The notes: a model not told the origin generated them from the letters alone. A stretch of DNA of 36,517 bases from Mogibacterium sp. (GCA_017431685.1 JAFRKO010000019.1:1-36517), one strand, 5' to 3'. Shown: positions 7,555-17,120, numbered from the stretch's first letter. Translations and numbers: made by a program.

Positions 7555-9411
7555 TTAGTTATTATCAAATGTTCTTATGAACGATCTTAAGTCTCTTGCG
7601 TAATCTATCGTTGTAGGTGTGACCCTGAGATTTGAGAAGGCATGGCCTTCGATATCATCTGAGTACCACTCAGGCTCAGGTACGTCCAGCGTCAGGAATG
7701 ATATCGCCCATGCTTCCTCGGAGCCGAAGGCCAGAGCATAAAGCAGCATGTCGTAATAGTAATTGCTGTCCGCCAGATAATTCTCAAGGACCTCTTTAGG
7801 TGTAGGATGAGAGATGAAATGCCTGAGGCGGCGCACCTTATTAACAATCACCGCGTTTTCCTTACCTCTCGCCCTCATGATGACGATCAGGAACCCCGCT
7901 ATTGCCGAAGCGATCATCATCGGGATAGCCACGAACGGCTTCCCTGTATTTTTTACAACTCTAAAGGCCGTATAGATGACAGGAAGAGCAAATATCATGG
8001 ATGCCAGCAACTCCGCATATCTACCTGAATCTACTGAAGATGAGTCCTTGTCGTCTATCACCTTGCAAAGCAGCATAGATGCTGCAGCTCCTGCGGCTGC
8101 AATCATCAATGATTCTATATAACTTGGCGTCTTGTAATTATAGTAGTATGAAAACATTGCGGATAGACCGAGTCCTACACCCAGTAAAGCAGCTCCTGCT
8201 GCCCTGAACGCACGGGAAAGCGGCGTAAACGGCAGGCTCTCACTTGTTGTGAATCCCGCAGCGACATCATCAACTATAGCAGCTCTGATCTTTTCGACCC
8301 TCGGTCCGATCTTGTCCATGCTGAGCGCTCTGTTCTTGTATACGTCTTCAAAGAGGATTCTGAACGCGCTGCGGTACATCCTTTCCTCACCGACAGGTGC
8401 TTTGCCTCTGATCAGCCTGTAACGCTTCGGTTCATACTCACTTATCGTGAGATAACCCTTCTGCGCAAACTGCAGCAGCAGGTTCAGTACGTCTCTAGTC
8501 CTTACCTCACCGTTAAACACATACCCGATTTCAACCGGAGTGAGCCCTTCTATAGGCTTTGTAACACTCTCCTTCTTCACTTTCGGATCTCTGCCTCCAA
8601 TGATCCAAAGGATTAGAAGAATGAGCGTAAGACCGGTCATAATGAGCGTTATAGCTGTAATAGACCAGCCTCCGTCAAGTGTTTTCTCCCAGTATCCGTC
8701 AGGCAGCTGTGCTTTGAGGGTTATTCCGAAGTTTTCAGGAATCATTTCCCCATTGATGCTTACAGAATGTTCAGAACCGTTTGCCCGGAATCGAATCTTG
8801 TTTGTGGCATCCTGTACACCGAACTGTCCGGCGTAACACTGCATGTCATCAAACGGAAAATCATCAGGGAAACTGACGTCTATAGTTACCTTTCCTATCG
8901 GCTGTTTCCACTCAGGAAGCAGCACATTAAAGTAGAACATATCTTTCGAGTCATCACGATCGCGATACTCACGTATTTTATATTTTATCGTATAGATATG
9001 CTCGCCTATAGAGAGCTTTTCCGGATCAGCGATCACTACTGTGCTGGCCTCTGAAGCGGTCTTCGCCTCATACAGCGCATTCTCAACTTCTATCTCACTT
9101 ATCCGGAAGTTACCGCTCGGTATCGCGAACTCTATGCTCTGCAGCTGATCCGGGATGTTTACGCTTATCTTCTCTTCAACGGTATATGTATGATCCTTGC
9201 CGACTGCGGCGGCCAGATCGTAGTTCGTGACTTCGTACGCTCCTCCCGCTACACACGCTGCACTTACAGGTGCGGCCTGCTCAGCATCTCCCGGACCTGC
9301 GAACACCTTTACAGCGAAAGGTAATACTAAAACAAAGAGCGCAATAACAAGAAATACCACTGCTCGAAATATGTTGTTTTTATTCGTATTTGATCTTGAT
9401 GTTTTGTTCAA
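7555..9411 (-). CDS. DUF2207-type membrane protein
   Basis: A 618-residue protein with an N-terminal signal or anchor helix (about residues 14-38), an extracellular beta-rich region (about 50-240), a transmembrane helix near 250-272, a cytoplasmic winged-helix-like segment (GLTPVEIGYVFNGEVRTRDV), and further hydrophobic helices around 400-510. The arrangement and the 'TPxExGYxxxGxxxxRDxLxxLLxFAxKGYL' pattern match DUF2207 family proteins of Bacillota, whose function is unknown. The gene lies upstream of typA, with 10 bases between its stop and the typA ATG. I cannot infer a role beyond membrane localisation. Confidence 0.85.
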   Translation of the reverse strand: MNKTSRSNTNKNNIFRAVVFLVIALFVLVLPFAVKVFAGPGDAEQAAPVSAACVAGGAYEVTNYDLAAAVGKDHTYTVEEKISVNIPDQLQSIEFAIPSGNFRISEIEVENALYEAKTASEASTVVIADPEKLSIGEHIYTIKYKIREYRDRDDSKDMFYFNVLLPEWKQPIGKVTIDVSFPDDFPFDDMQCYAGQFGVQDATNKIRFRANGSEHSVSINGEMIPENFGITLKAQLPDGYWEKTLDGGWSITAITLIMTGLTLILLILWIIGGRDPKVKKESVTKPIEGLTPVEIGYVFNGEVRTRDVLNLLLQFAQKGYLTISEYEPKRYRLIRGKAPVGEERMYRSAFRILFEDVYKNRALSMDKIGPRVEKIRAAIVDDVAAGFTTSESLPFTPLSRAFRAAGAALLGVGLGLSAMFSYYYNYKTPSYIESLMIAAAGAAASMLLCKVIDDKDSSSVDSGRYAELLASMIFALPVIYTAFRVVKNTGKPFVAIPMMIASAIAGFLIVIMRARGKENAVIVNKVRRLRHFISHPTPKEVLENYLADSNYYYDMLLYALAFGSEEAWAISFLTLDVPEPEWYSDDIEGHAFSNLRVTPTTIDYARDLRSFIRTFDNN

Positions 9412-9584
9412 TTTGCGATTAATCCTTTACAAAGCCATAGATATTAATATTTTAACACTCACAAGGCATTTCTTTCAAGTACAGAGCTCTTCTATGCGGG
9501 CTTGATAACATCCCCCTGCCGGTTGTAAAATCACATCAGACAGATCGTTTTTTACGGCGTGCAGCCGGAGTTTCGGAGGTTATT

Positions 9585-10076
9585 ATGGTGACAAAAAGAG
9601 AAGATTATATTTCCTGGGACGAGTACTTCATGGGAGTTGCCATTCTTGCCGCAAAGAGGAGCAAGGATCCTAACACTCAGGTCGGAGCCTGTATAGTTGA
9701 TAAGAACAACGTCATACTCACGACAGGCTATAACGGTTTCCCTAAGGGCTGCTCGGATGACGAGTTTCCATGGGACCGCGAGGGTGAGATCACAAAATAT
9801 CCTTTCGTAGTACACGCAGAGCTCAACGCCATTCTGAACGCGTCAGGCAAAGATCTCACCGGATCCAGGATCTACGTTGCCCTCTTCCCCTGCAATGAAT
9901 GCGCCAAGGCGATAATTCAGTCGGGTATCAAGGAAGTCATCTACCTCTCTGATAAGTATGCCGATACACCTGCTACAAAGGCATCCAAGCTGATGCTGAC
10001 AACGGCAGGCGTGAAACTGACACAGATGCACCCTGAAATCGATCAGTTAGTGCTTGACTTCAAGGTAGCAAAATAG
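9585..10076 (+). CDS. Deoxycytidylate (dCMP) deaminase, ComEB family
   Basis: Zinc-dependent deaminase converting dCMP to dUMP for thymidylate synthesis. At 163 residues the length fits. Zinc and catalytic residues are all present: His77 and Glu79 in VVHAELNAI, Cys103 and Cys106 in PCNEC. A second zinc site typical of dCMP deaminases is suggested by Cys57 and nearby histidines. The GGAGG ribosome site precedes ATG 9585. It heads a plus-strand run with dapB (21-base gap) and an FAD oxidoreductase. A dUTPase, which feeds the same dUMP pool, is encoded 4 kb away on the other strand. Confidence 0.93.
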   Translation: MVTKREDYISWDEYFMGVAILAAKRSKDPNTQVGACIVDKNNVILTTGYNGFPKGCSDDEFPWDREGEITKYPFVVHAELNAILNASGKDLTGSRIYVALFPCNECAKAIIQSGIKEVIYLSDKYADTPATKASKLMLTTAGVKLTQMHPEIDQLVLDFKVAK

Positions 10077-10097
10077 AAAGAAAAAGGAGATCCTGAC

Positions 10098-10898
10098 ATG
10101 AAATTGATTATTACCGCTCCGCGCGGCAAGATGGCCGGACTTATCGTTGCGGATGCCGCGTCAAGAGATGATGTAGAAATAGTAGCCGGTATTGGTCCTA
10201 AAGGCAGGGACTATATCGGAAAAGACATAGGCGAAGTTGCTATGATCGGTAAAACCGTCGGTGCACCGGTCGTCGACGATATAGAGTCTGTGATCGACGA
10301 AGCTGATGTCATCTGTGATTTTTCAACAGTTGAGCTCGGTATGGAAGTGCTCGAAGCCTGTCTGAAGCATAAAAAAGCCCTTGTTGTAGGCACGACAGGC
10401 TTCAACGCAGAACAGCGTGCCCGCCTTGAAGCAGCTGCGGCTGAGATTCCTATTATGATAGCTGCCAATACAGACCGTATGGTGAACGTTATGAGAAAGC
10501 TGCTTATGGATGCCGCAAAAGAACTCTATGATGATACTGATATTGAGATAATCGATATGCATGACAACACTAAACTCGATGCGCCAAGCGGCACCGCCCG
10601 CGAACTTATCGAGTCAATGGGTGAAGCGGTCGGTGTCGACCTTGTCGATGATGCCGTATACGGCAGACCGCTCGGCCGCCATCCACGCGAAAAGGGAAAA
10701 GTTACCTTCCACGCAGTACGCGGCGGAGATACCCCGTCAAGTCACACAGTTTATTTCTTCGGCGAAGGCGAAAGGCTGGAGATCACACACCACTGCCTAA
10801 ACTGGAAAGGCTGTGCAAAAGGCGCGGTCAACGCATGCAGATGGATGGCCGGAAAGCCTGTAGGTCTATACGGTATCCGCGAGTCCATGGGACTCTAG
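10098..10898 (+). CDS. dapB: 4-hydroxy-tetrahydrodipicolinate reductase
   Basis: Reduces 4-hydroxy-tetrahydrodipicolinate with NAD(P)H in the lysine and meso-diaminopimelate pathway. The 266-residue length is normal. It has an N-terminal Rossmann fold, although the glycine motif is unusual (APRGKMAG rather than GxxGxMG). The VVGTTGF segment, the catalytic-loop signature HDNTKLDAPSGTA (about residues 155-167) and a C-terminal HAVRGGD substrate-site motif identify it clearly. GGAGATCC precedes the ATG. No other dap gene is adjacent in the window. Confidence 0.93.
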   Translation: MKLIITAPRGKMAGLIVADAASRDDVEIVAGIGPKGRDYIGKDIGEVAMIGKTVGAPVVDDIESVIDEADVICDFSTVELGMEVLEACLKHKKALVVGTTGFNAEQRARLEAAAAEIPIMIAANTDRMVNVMRKLLMDAAKELYDDTDIEIIDMHDNTKLDAPSGTARELIESMGEAVGVDLVDDAVYGRPLGRHPREKGKVTFHAVRGGDTPSSHTVYFFGEGERLEITHHCLNWKGCAKGAVNACRWMAGKPVGLYGIRESMGL

Positions 10899-10907
10899 AT
10901 CTTTTTA

Positions 10908-12485
10908 ATGAGATACAGATTCAAGGGAATAAAAACAAATATCGATGTCCATATGTCAGATCTTCCGGCTGTCACCGCAGCTAAACTGCGAATCCCGGTA
11001 TCTGATATAAAGGACTTTGAGGTCCGCCGCAAATCGGTGGACAGCAGAAAGAAGCCGTATATACAATTTGTGTATACGGTCGATTTCGATACGGATAAAA
11101 AGCTTCATATACCGAAAAAGCTGTCATCGGATATCAGTATAGTAAATATCGGAAGCGAACGCCCTTCCCCTCCTTCTCCGGGCAGTTTACTTCTCGCTTC
11201 ACGACCGGTCGTTGTGGGAATGGGTCCGGCAGGCCTGTTCGCAGCTCTCGAGCTGGCAAAATCAGGTTACCGGCCGCTCGTACTCGAACGCGGTCCTGCT
11301 ATGAACGGCCGCATCGATGCGGTAGAAAGATTCAGAAAAAACCGGATACTCGATCCCGAAGCAAACATGCTCTTTGGAGAAGGCGGCGCCGGCACTTTCT
11401 CGGACGGTAAAATTGGGACAGGTATAAAAGACAGCCTTATACGTGAAGTGCTGAAGGAGTTTCGCGATGCCGGGGCAGGCGATGACATCATGTATCTTGC
11501 CAAGCCGCATATAGGTACCGATGTTCTACGCGAAGTGATTGTAAATATACGGAAGAAGATAGAAAGCCTTGGCGGAGAGATTCTTTTTGATACTAAGCTC
11601 GAAAGGCTCGTAATCGATGCAGGATGCCTGAAAGCTATTGAGATCACCGGAAGCAAAACCTCTGAAACAAGGCGTATTGCCGCAGATGCTCTTATTCTTG
11701 CTATAGGACACAGTGCCCGGGATACTTTTTCCATGATTCATGCCTCCGGTCTCAGCATGCAGCAGAAGCCTTTCTCGATAGGTGTGCGCATGGAGCATCC
11801 GCAGGCACTTATAGACGAGTCACAATATGGCAGAGAAAATGCCGGGAAACTTCCTCCTGCCGACTACAGGATCAATTACAAGGCTTCCAACGGCCGCGGT
11901 GTTTATTCTTTCTGTATGTGTCCCGGAGGTGAAGTAGTTGTCTGCAGCACAAAGGACGGCGAGCTTTGTGTTAACGGCATGAGCAACAGAAAACGTGACA
12001 GTGGAACGGCTAACAGCGGTATCCTGTGCGATGTGCGGACTGAAGACTTCGGAAGTGATGACGTTCTTGCAGGAGTAAGATTTCAAGAGAAGTACGAAAG
12101 ACTCGCCTTCAAAAACGGAGGCGGTGATTTCACGGCACCTTCCTGCAGTATGGAAGCCTTCCTGAACGGAACCTCCGAATCCGCAAAGGTCACTGATTCA
12201 CTCCCTGATTTCGCTGCAGAAGCCATCAGAGAGGCAGTGCCGGATTTTGCCCGTAAAATTCACGGATATGATGATCCGTCTGCCCTTGTTACTGCTGTAG
12301 AAACAAGGAGCTCATCTCCTGTAAGGATAATCAGAGATGAGCACGGTGAAAGCAATATAAAAGGCGTATACCCAGCCGGTGAAGGCGCAGGTTACGCCGG
12401 AGGTATCACATCTGCTGCCTGTGACGGCATAAGAGCTGCGTGGCACATTATTGAGCAATATCGTCTGCAGCAGCAAGACCTGTGA
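10908..12485 (+). CDS. FAD-dependent oxidoreductase (COG2509-like)
   Basis: A 525-residue flavoprotein. The N-terminal 95 residues are the small domain typical of this family, with RRKSVDSRKKPYIQFVYTVD. The FAD-binding Rossmann motif VVVGMGPAGLFAALELA follows (about residues 100-116). Further signatures are GEGGAGTFSDGKIGTG and the C-terminal FAD loop YPAGEGAGYAGGITSAA. The physiological substrate of this widespread family is unknown. It starts 9 bases after dapB without a clear ribosome site, suggesting translational coupling. Its last 38 bases overlap the end of the convergent HI0933-type flavoprotein gene. Confidence 0.9.
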   Translation: MRYRFKGIKTNIDVHMSDLPAVTAAKLRIPVSDIKDFEVRRKSVDSRKKPYIQFVYTVDFDTDKKLHIPKKLSSDISIVNIGSERPSPPSPGSLLLASRPVVVGMGPAGLFAALELAKSGYRPLVLERGPAMNGRIDAVERFRKNRILDPEANMLFGEGGAGTFSDGKIGTGIKDSLIREVLKEFRDAGAGDDIMYLAKPHIGTDVLREVIVNIRKKIESLGGEILFDTKLERLVIDAGCLKAIEITGSKTSETRRIAADALILAIGHSARDTFSMIHASGLSMQQKPFSIGVRMEHPQALIDESQYGRENAGKLPPADYRINYKASNGRGVYSFCMCPGGEVVVCSTKDGELCVNGMSNRKRDSGTANSGILCDVRTEDFGSDDVLAGVRFQEKYERLAFKNGGGDFTAPSCSMEAFLNGTSESAKVTDSLPDFAAEAIREAVPDFARKIHGYDDPSALVTAVETRSSSPVRIIRDEHGESNIKGVYPAGEGAGYAGGITSAACDGIRAAWHIIEQYRLQQQDL

Positions 12486-13761
12486 TCCATGCATTGCTGA
12501 GATTGTAGCCGCCGCACCGGAAATCCCGGTCGGCGAGCTCGCCCGTAATATACAGACCTTTGACCAGAAGCGACTCCGAAGTCGCTTCATTTATTTCATC
12601 GAGCGATACGCCGCCCATCGTGACCTGAGCGTCATTCCATCCGCGCATCTGTACCGGATGGAACTCAAGAGAGTGTACGTGATCTGCTATTGTACGTACC
12701 TCTTCATCACTGAGAGAGGAAATCGACCTGTCCTCAAAGGCCCTGCCATTTTCATCCGGACCATCATCTGATGCTCCAATCACATAGTCAGCAAGAGGTT
12801 CTTTAAACACAGTGCGCAGCATCTCTCCTACAGGAGTGTCAGCAAAACAGCCCTTCTGCCTGTCCCTGATATATTCAGTTATATCGCCGTCAGGGAACAG
12901 ATCGACCTTAACAAGGAACTGATCGAGGCTCTCACCTGCCCGCCTGTTAAACCTCATATATCTGGTCATATTGAAAACACATATGCCCGAAAGACCGTAT
13001 TTAGTGAACTGGATTTCTCCTGCCTCCTCGAACACCTTTGTTTCTTCACCGAAGACCTCGTCCGGATCTCTATACAGAGACACAACGCCTGAACTTCTGG
13101 TTCCGCCAAGTGTTATACCGCAAGGCTTATTTCCTTCTTCCCACTCGTCACATTCTATTCCGGTAAGTGCCGGCACCGGTGTTACTATTCTGTGACCCAG
13201 ATTTCTGGCGATCCTGAACCCGTCACCTATGGTTCCGAAAGTCGGGCCAGCCTTGCCACCCATAGCAAGTATTACGTACAATGCATGCGTCCTGATGCTC
13301 CTCAGCCCATCGCGGTCCTTTATCACCGTTTCGAGCATGAAGATATTTCTGTCCTCCGGAGCCCCCTCAAAAGCAAGGGACGCAGGAAGATATTTAACTG
13401 TCATGAGCTCTTCTCCGCAGGCGATTTTTACGCCAAGCGACGCCGCGCGTTCGGTCAGGAGAGTTGCTACGTCTGCCGCTGACTCTGAATACGGGTAGAC
13501 AAGCCCGTTCTCATAAGTTTTTGTGACCAGTCCAATTTCTCTGAAGAACTCCATGATGCGGCTGAATCCTGCAGCAGCCGTATTGCTGATATTGCACCGT
13601 CCGCTTCCGGTAGCGCGTATCTTGCGCCCCGGTTCAGGCATTTTTTCAATAACCAGCACATCAAGCGCAGGGGCTTTCATCCCCAGCTCTATGGCTGCTG
13701 CCAGTCCGGATGCACCACCGCCCACTATTACAACATCAGCTCTTCTGATCTCTCTGTCCAT
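12448..13761 (-). CDS. HI0933/YhiN-family FAD-binding protein
   Basis: A 437-residue flavoprotein, annotated in relatives as aminoacetone oxidase family or BaiN-like. The N-terminal dinucleotide motif is VVIVGGGASGLAAAIEL (about residues 9-25). GRKIRATGSGRCNISN (about 46-61) is the family hallmark, and the C-terminal FAD loop GLYITGELADRDFRCGGYNLSNA is complete. The precise reaction is not established for most members. It is the last gene of the metK-dut run, 15 bases after dut, so it should be transcribed under SAM-I riboswitch control. Its 3' end overlaps that of the opposite-strand oxidoreductase. Confidence 0.9.
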   Translation of the reverse strand: MDREIRRADVVIVGGGASGLAAAIELGMKAPALDVLVIEKMPEPGRKIRATGSGRCNISNTAAAGFSRIMEFFREIGLVTKTYENGLVYPYSESAADVATLLTERAASLGVKIACGEELMTVKYLPASLAFEGAPEDRNIFMLETVIKDRDGLRSIRTHALYVILAMGGKAGPTFGTIGDGFRIARNLGHRIVTPVPALTGIECDEWEEGNKPCGITLGGTRSSGVVSLYRDPDEVFGEETKVFEEAGEIQFTKYGLSGICVFNMTRYMRFNRRAGESLDQFLVKVDLFPDGDITEYIRDRQKGCFADTPVGEMLRTVFKEPLADYVIGASDDGPDENGRAFEDRSISSLSDEEVRTIADHVHSLEFHPVQMRGWNDAQVTMGGVSLDEINEATSESLLVKGLYITGELADRDFRCGGYNLSNAWITGLAAADDIAQ

Positions 13762-13776
13762 TGATCTGCTCCCGGA

Positions 13777-14280
13777 CTATCTGTCCGTGCTTCCGAATCC
13801 GCCATTGCGGGAGCTGTCAGACTCAGCCCCTTCCGGAATTTCATATTTCACTACTATGCCTTGCGCAAAAGGTTTGCCCTCTCCGAGCATCACTGTCTGA
13901 TCTGAAGGATTGACGAGGCTGACGATTATATGCCCCTCGTTGTCAGAATCGCAGTAATCCGCATCGATGACTCCTACAGTATTGGACAGCCTTATGCCAT
14001 ATCTGAATCCGAGTCCGCTTCTCGGCATCACAAGGAGCACCTTATTTCTGCCTTCTTCATCATCACAGACCCAGCGCACCCCTGTCGCTATCCTGAAGCT
14101 GCTGCCGCCTTCAAAGTTAAGGCTGAAAGGCATAAAGAAATCACATCCTGCCGATGCCGCGGTCGCCTGCTTGGGGAGCTTTATGGCGTCATACCACTCT
14201 TTAAGCCCTTTTTCAGAAAGCCCCCTGACTCCGCAGTCAGCTTTCCATTGTTCGAATGAAACCTTTTCGAAATGTGACAT
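13777..14280 (-). CDS. dut: dUTP diphosphatase
   Basis: Trimeric-type dUTPase that hydrolyses dUTP to dUMP and pyrophosphate, lowering uracil in DNA and supplying dUMP. The five motifs are visible: AGCDFFMP (motif 1), PRSGLGFRYGI (2), GVIDADYCDSDNEGHI (3), GKPFAQGIV (4) and NGGFGSTDR at the C-terminus (5). At 167 residues it is longer than the usual 140-150 because of about 40 extra residues at the N-terminus, a form I associate with Clostridia and phages. It lies 9 bases after metK and 15 before the flavoprotein gene. Confidence 0.93.
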   Translation of the reverse strand: MSHFEKVSFEQWKADCGVRGLSEKGLKEWYDAIKLPKQATAASAGCDFFMPFSLNFEGGSSFRIATGVRWVCDDEEGRNKVLLVMPRSGLGFRYGIRLSNTVGVIDADYCDSDNEGHIIVSLVNPSDQTVMLGEGKPFAQGIVVKYEIPEGAESDSSRNGGFGSTDR

Positions 14281-14289
14281 ACTGTCCTC

Positions 14290-15477
14290 CTAGCAGCAGC
14301 CTGCCGCTCTTCTGAGTTCGTCTGCCTTGTCAGTATCTTCCCATTTTACTCCGAGAACAGTCCTTCCCATCTGTCCGTAGGCGGCAAGTTCTCTGTACTG
14401 AGGCTTGTTGAGTTCCAGCTTTTTTATGATAGCAGCCGGTCGCATATCGAAATGTTCTGTTATCAGATTGGCGATCTGCTCTTCATCCAGTTTGCCGGTA
14501 CCGAAAGTATCGACACATACCGACACTGGTTTTGCCACTCCGATCGCGTATGCCAGCTGCACCTCACACTCTGATGCGATCCCTGAAGCTACAATGTTTT
14601 TTGCTATATAACGCGCCATATAGGCTCCTGAACGGTCTACCTTCGTAGGATCCTTGCCGGAGAACGCTCCGCCGCCGTGCGATGAATGACCGCCGTAAGT
14701 ATCAACTATGATTTTGCGTCCTGTCAGACCGGAGTCCCCCATAGGTCCTCCGATTACGAACCTGCCCGTCGGATTGATGTAATACTTTGTATTCTCATTG
14801 ATAAGCTCTGCAGGCACTACCGGTGTGATTACATGAGTCAGTATATCTGATCTGAGCTGCTCAAGTGTTACGTCTGCGCTGTGCTGAGTCGACACAACGA
14901 TCGTATCTATCCTGGTGATCTTTCCGTCATCGTACTCGACTGTTACCTGAGTCTTTCCGTCCGGTCTGAGGTAAGGCAGTGTGCCGTCTTTTCTGACCGC
15001 TGTAAGTCTCAGCGCCAGAACGTGCGCAAGCTTAACCGACATCGGCATCAGCTCTTCTGTCTCTGAATTGGCATAACCGAACATCATACCCTGATCTCCG
15101 GCTCCTATATGAGCAAACTCGTCGTTCAGAATACCTTCCTTTGATTCGAACGACTTGTTGACTCCCATAGCTATGTCTGCCGACTGTTCTTCCATATGCA
15201 CGATTATTCTGCAGGTGTTGCCGTCGAAGCAGGCATCCTCGCTGTCATAGCCGATATCGCAAATTACCTTGCGGGCAATCGCTTCATAATCAACATCAAA
15301 ATTTCCCGACGCTTCTCCGAATATCATGAGAAAGCCTGTCTTTGCAGCGCATTCGCATGCAACGTGAGCATTCGGATCCTGCGCAAGGATCGCGTCGAGC
15401 ACAGCGTCTGACACCTGGTCGCACAACTTGTCAGGATGGCCCTCAGTGACTGATTCGGATGTAAATAACTTCTTCAT
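14290..15477 (-). CDS. metK: S-adenosylmethionine synthetase
   Basis: Makes S-adenosylmethionine from methionine and ATP. Length is 395 residues, as expected. Clear signatures are [13 protein letters not shown] near the N-terminus, [12 protein letters not shown] (about residues 122-133) for ATP binding, and the phosphate loop [16 protein letters not shown] (about 268-283). It is the first gene after a promoter and SAM-I riboswitch with a terminator (15516-15697), so high S-adenosylmethionine should shut off transcription of this gene and those behind it. It begins the metK-dut-flavoprotein run. Confidence 0.97.
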   Translation of the reverse strand: MKKLFTSESVTEGHPDKLCDQVSDAVLDAILAQDPNAHVACECAAKTGFLMIFGEASGNFDVDYEAIARKVICDIGYDSEDACFDGNTCRIIVHMEEQSADIAMGVNKSFESKEGILNDEFAHIGAGDQGMMFGYANSETEELMPMSVKLAHVLALRLTAVRKDGTLPYLRPDGKTQVTVEYDDGKITRIDTIVVSTQHSADVTLEQLRSDILTHVITPVVPAELINENTKYYINPTGRFVIGGPMGDSGLTGRKIIVDTYGGHSSHGGGAFSGKDPTKVDRSGAYMARYIAKNIVASGIASECEVQLAYAIGVAKPVSVCVDTFGTGKLDEEQIANLITEHFDMRPAAIIKKLELNKPQYRELAAYGQMGRTVLGVKWEDTDKADELRRAAGCC

Positions 15478-15515
15478 TTTTTAATATGATCCTTTCAATT
15501 CTTATAGGCCAAATA

Positions 15516-15545
15516 AAAAGATCTCCCTGCCGCACGCAGAGAGAA
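15516..15545 (-). terminator. Riboswitch expression-platform terminator
   Basis: On the minus strand CTCTCTGC-GTGCG-GCAGGGAG forms an eight-pair stem followed by ATCTTTTT. It lies directly after the SAM-I aptamer and about 40 bases before the metK ATG, in the position of a ligand-controlled terminator. Confidence 0.85.
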
Positions 15546-15551
15546 CCAAAG

Positions 15552-15662
15552 ATCCTCATCTGCCGGAGCCTGGCCTTCGCCCCGTGGGAATTGGCACCTT
15601 CACTTCCTGTGAGGTTGCCGCGGGATCACAGGGCCCATTCCCTCCTCCGCTCTTAATAAGGA
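15552..15662 (-). promoter_or_regulatory. SAM-I (S-box) riboswitch
   Basis: The minus strand shows the conserved S-box core in order: CTTATTAAGAG, GGAGGAGGGA, GGGCCC, CGGCAACC, GGTGCCAATTCC and GCAGATGAGG. P1 closes by pairing of CCTTAT with ATGAGG. These elements form the four-way junction, kink-turn and pseudoknot that bind S-adenosylmethionine. With the terminator at 15516-15545 it should be an OFF switch for metK. The two downstream genes, dut and a flavoprotein, should also respond, since no terminator separates them. Confidence 0.95.
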
Positions 15663-15669
15663 CGTACTT

Positions 15670-15697
15670 ATTATATCTCCGGCGTGTGCAAAGTCAA
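15670..15697 (-). promoter_or_regulatory. Promoter of metK operon
   Basis: TTGACT (15692-15697) and TATAAT (15670-15675) on the minus strand are spaced by 16 bases and lie just upstream of the riboswitch aptamer, so this is very likely the vegetative sigma-factor promoter. Confidence 0.85.
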
Positions 15698-15708
15698 GTC
15701 TCATCTGC

Positions 15709-15714
15709 TATACT
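15709..15714 (+). promoter_or_regulatory. -10 box of a probably leaderless gene
   Basis: TATACT on the plus strand ends six bases before the ATG at 15721, so transcription would begin on or next to the start codon. No Shine-Dalgarno sequence is present between the box and the ATG. The -35 region is not clear and overlaps the divergent metK promoter. Confidence 0.5.
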
Positions 15715-15720
15715 TGATGC

Positions 15721-17013
15721 ATGGCTGAATTAAAACTGATACATGGAAAGAAATCTGTAAAATATGACCATTTCAAAGAGTTCGACTTTGAGACATGCCG
15801 TGCTGTATGCACAAGGCTGATGGGAGTCGTTGCTCTTAAAGTGACCTGGCGAAGCAAGACCGACAGGCGCGAGCGTATGTATCAGGTGATACACCTGGAC
15901 TATTCCGAATATGGCATCGACGAGTATCAGGAGTTCATCTGCACTCCTGGAAGCGATGATTTTGCTGACAAAAAAGAAGAGATGACGGCTATGTGGAACC
16001 ACTTCGTCTACGTCATGGGCGGCAGCATTGAAAGTATCGATGCCGCATGCATGCTCAGACTGATCGAAGATGCGCTGCCTCTTGCCTCAGAAGACATATC
16101 GCGTGAGTATGACAGCGAAGAGAACAGAGAGTTCCGCTCTTTCGCACGTATGCGTCTCGGGTTCATGCAGGACGCGCTCAACTGCAGAGGCATCACATCC
16201 GCAGACTGCAGCACAAGGGATGCCATCGAGACAACATCTCCTCTTAAGCTGTCAGCATATGAGACCATCAACTATTTCATTATGAGAATGGTCGACAGTG
16301 ACTTTGCCGCGGCGTCATATCTTTCATCAATGAGCAATGATGCTCTCCGCGACTGCGATCTTACCGGTCCGGGCATACAGACACTGATCAGATGTGACAT
16401 CGAGAGAAGCGACCGTAACAAAGATGTCCCCGCGGACAATTACTCCTTCCCTTTCCGCTGCCGTTTAACGACCCTTGCACGGGATGCGTACTATCATTAC
16501 ACACTTGTTATATGGCTGAACGGAAATCATCGCGCTAAGAACCCTCTCGTCACAGATATCAAGGTTGGCTCTGTAATAAAGCTTTCGGATTATGAGGCAG
16601 CCATCCAGATCAGCCGCCCCGAATTCCTTACTGTCTTTGATTGCAAAGATGAGATGCTGAGAGGTTTCGATCCGAAATACGTCAATCTTTTCGCAAATTC
16701 CACTCAGATGGCAGTTCCGAACGGCTGGCTCTACACCGCATATAAGGGGGATAATTCGCATGTAGACACACCATCGTACAGACTCAACGACGATGTATAT
16801 GGCTTTGCCCTCCTATCTATAGCAGGTGAACTCGTGCTCATGAGCAATGAGCTCAGATATATATCGATGCTCGATGACGCTACTATTTTTTCGATGTATT
16901 CACCGTTCATCAGCACTAAAGGGAGGTTCCGGCTGGACACGCCGGTATTCCAGACATTGTGCGGAGCAGCAGGAATGATGTTCGATGATCTTGTCGAACC
17001 GGAAGGAGACTGA
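15721..17013 (+). CDS. Unknown protein, 430 aa
   Basis: I do not recognise a family. The product is soluble-looking, mixed alpha/beta, without signal peptide, membrane helix or nucleotide-binding motif. It has an aspartate- and tyrosine-rich middle and a C-terminal third with a hydrophobic patch (VYGFALLSIAGELVLMS). Base composition and codon use resemble the neighbours, which favours a resident gene. It starts without a visible ribosome binding site directly after a -10-like box, suggesting leaderless translation. It is transcribed divergently from metK, and a DnaA-box-rich spacer follows it. Confidence 0.8.
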   Translation: MAELKLIHGKKSVKYDHFKEFDFETCRAVCTRLMGVVALKVTWRSKTDRRERMYQVIHLDYSEYGIDEYQEFICTPGSDDFADKKEEMTAMWNHFVYVMGGSIESIDAACMLRLIEDALPLASEDISREYDSEENREFRSFARMRLGFMQDALNCRGITSADCSTRDAIETTSPLKLSAYETINYFIMRMVDSDFAAASYLSSMSNDALRDCDLTGPGIQTLIRCDIERSDRNKDVPADNYSFPFRCRLTTLARDAYYHYTLVIWLNGNHRAKNPLVTDIKVGSVIKLSDYEAAIQISRPEFLTVFDCKDEMLRGFDPKYVNLFANSTQMAVPNGWLYTAYKGDNSHVDTPSYRLNDDVYGFALLSIAGELVLMSNELRYISMLDDATIFSMYSPFISTKGRFRLDTPVFQTLCGAAGMMFDDLVEPEGD

Positions 17014-17120
17014 TCAGGTTTTTATTAAATACAAAAAAACGCATCTTCACATTTTGTTCGTTTTTTTGCCATAGCTTTTTCAACAAAACAGGAAAGCTCT
17101 TAATTTGCAAGGTTTGCGAC

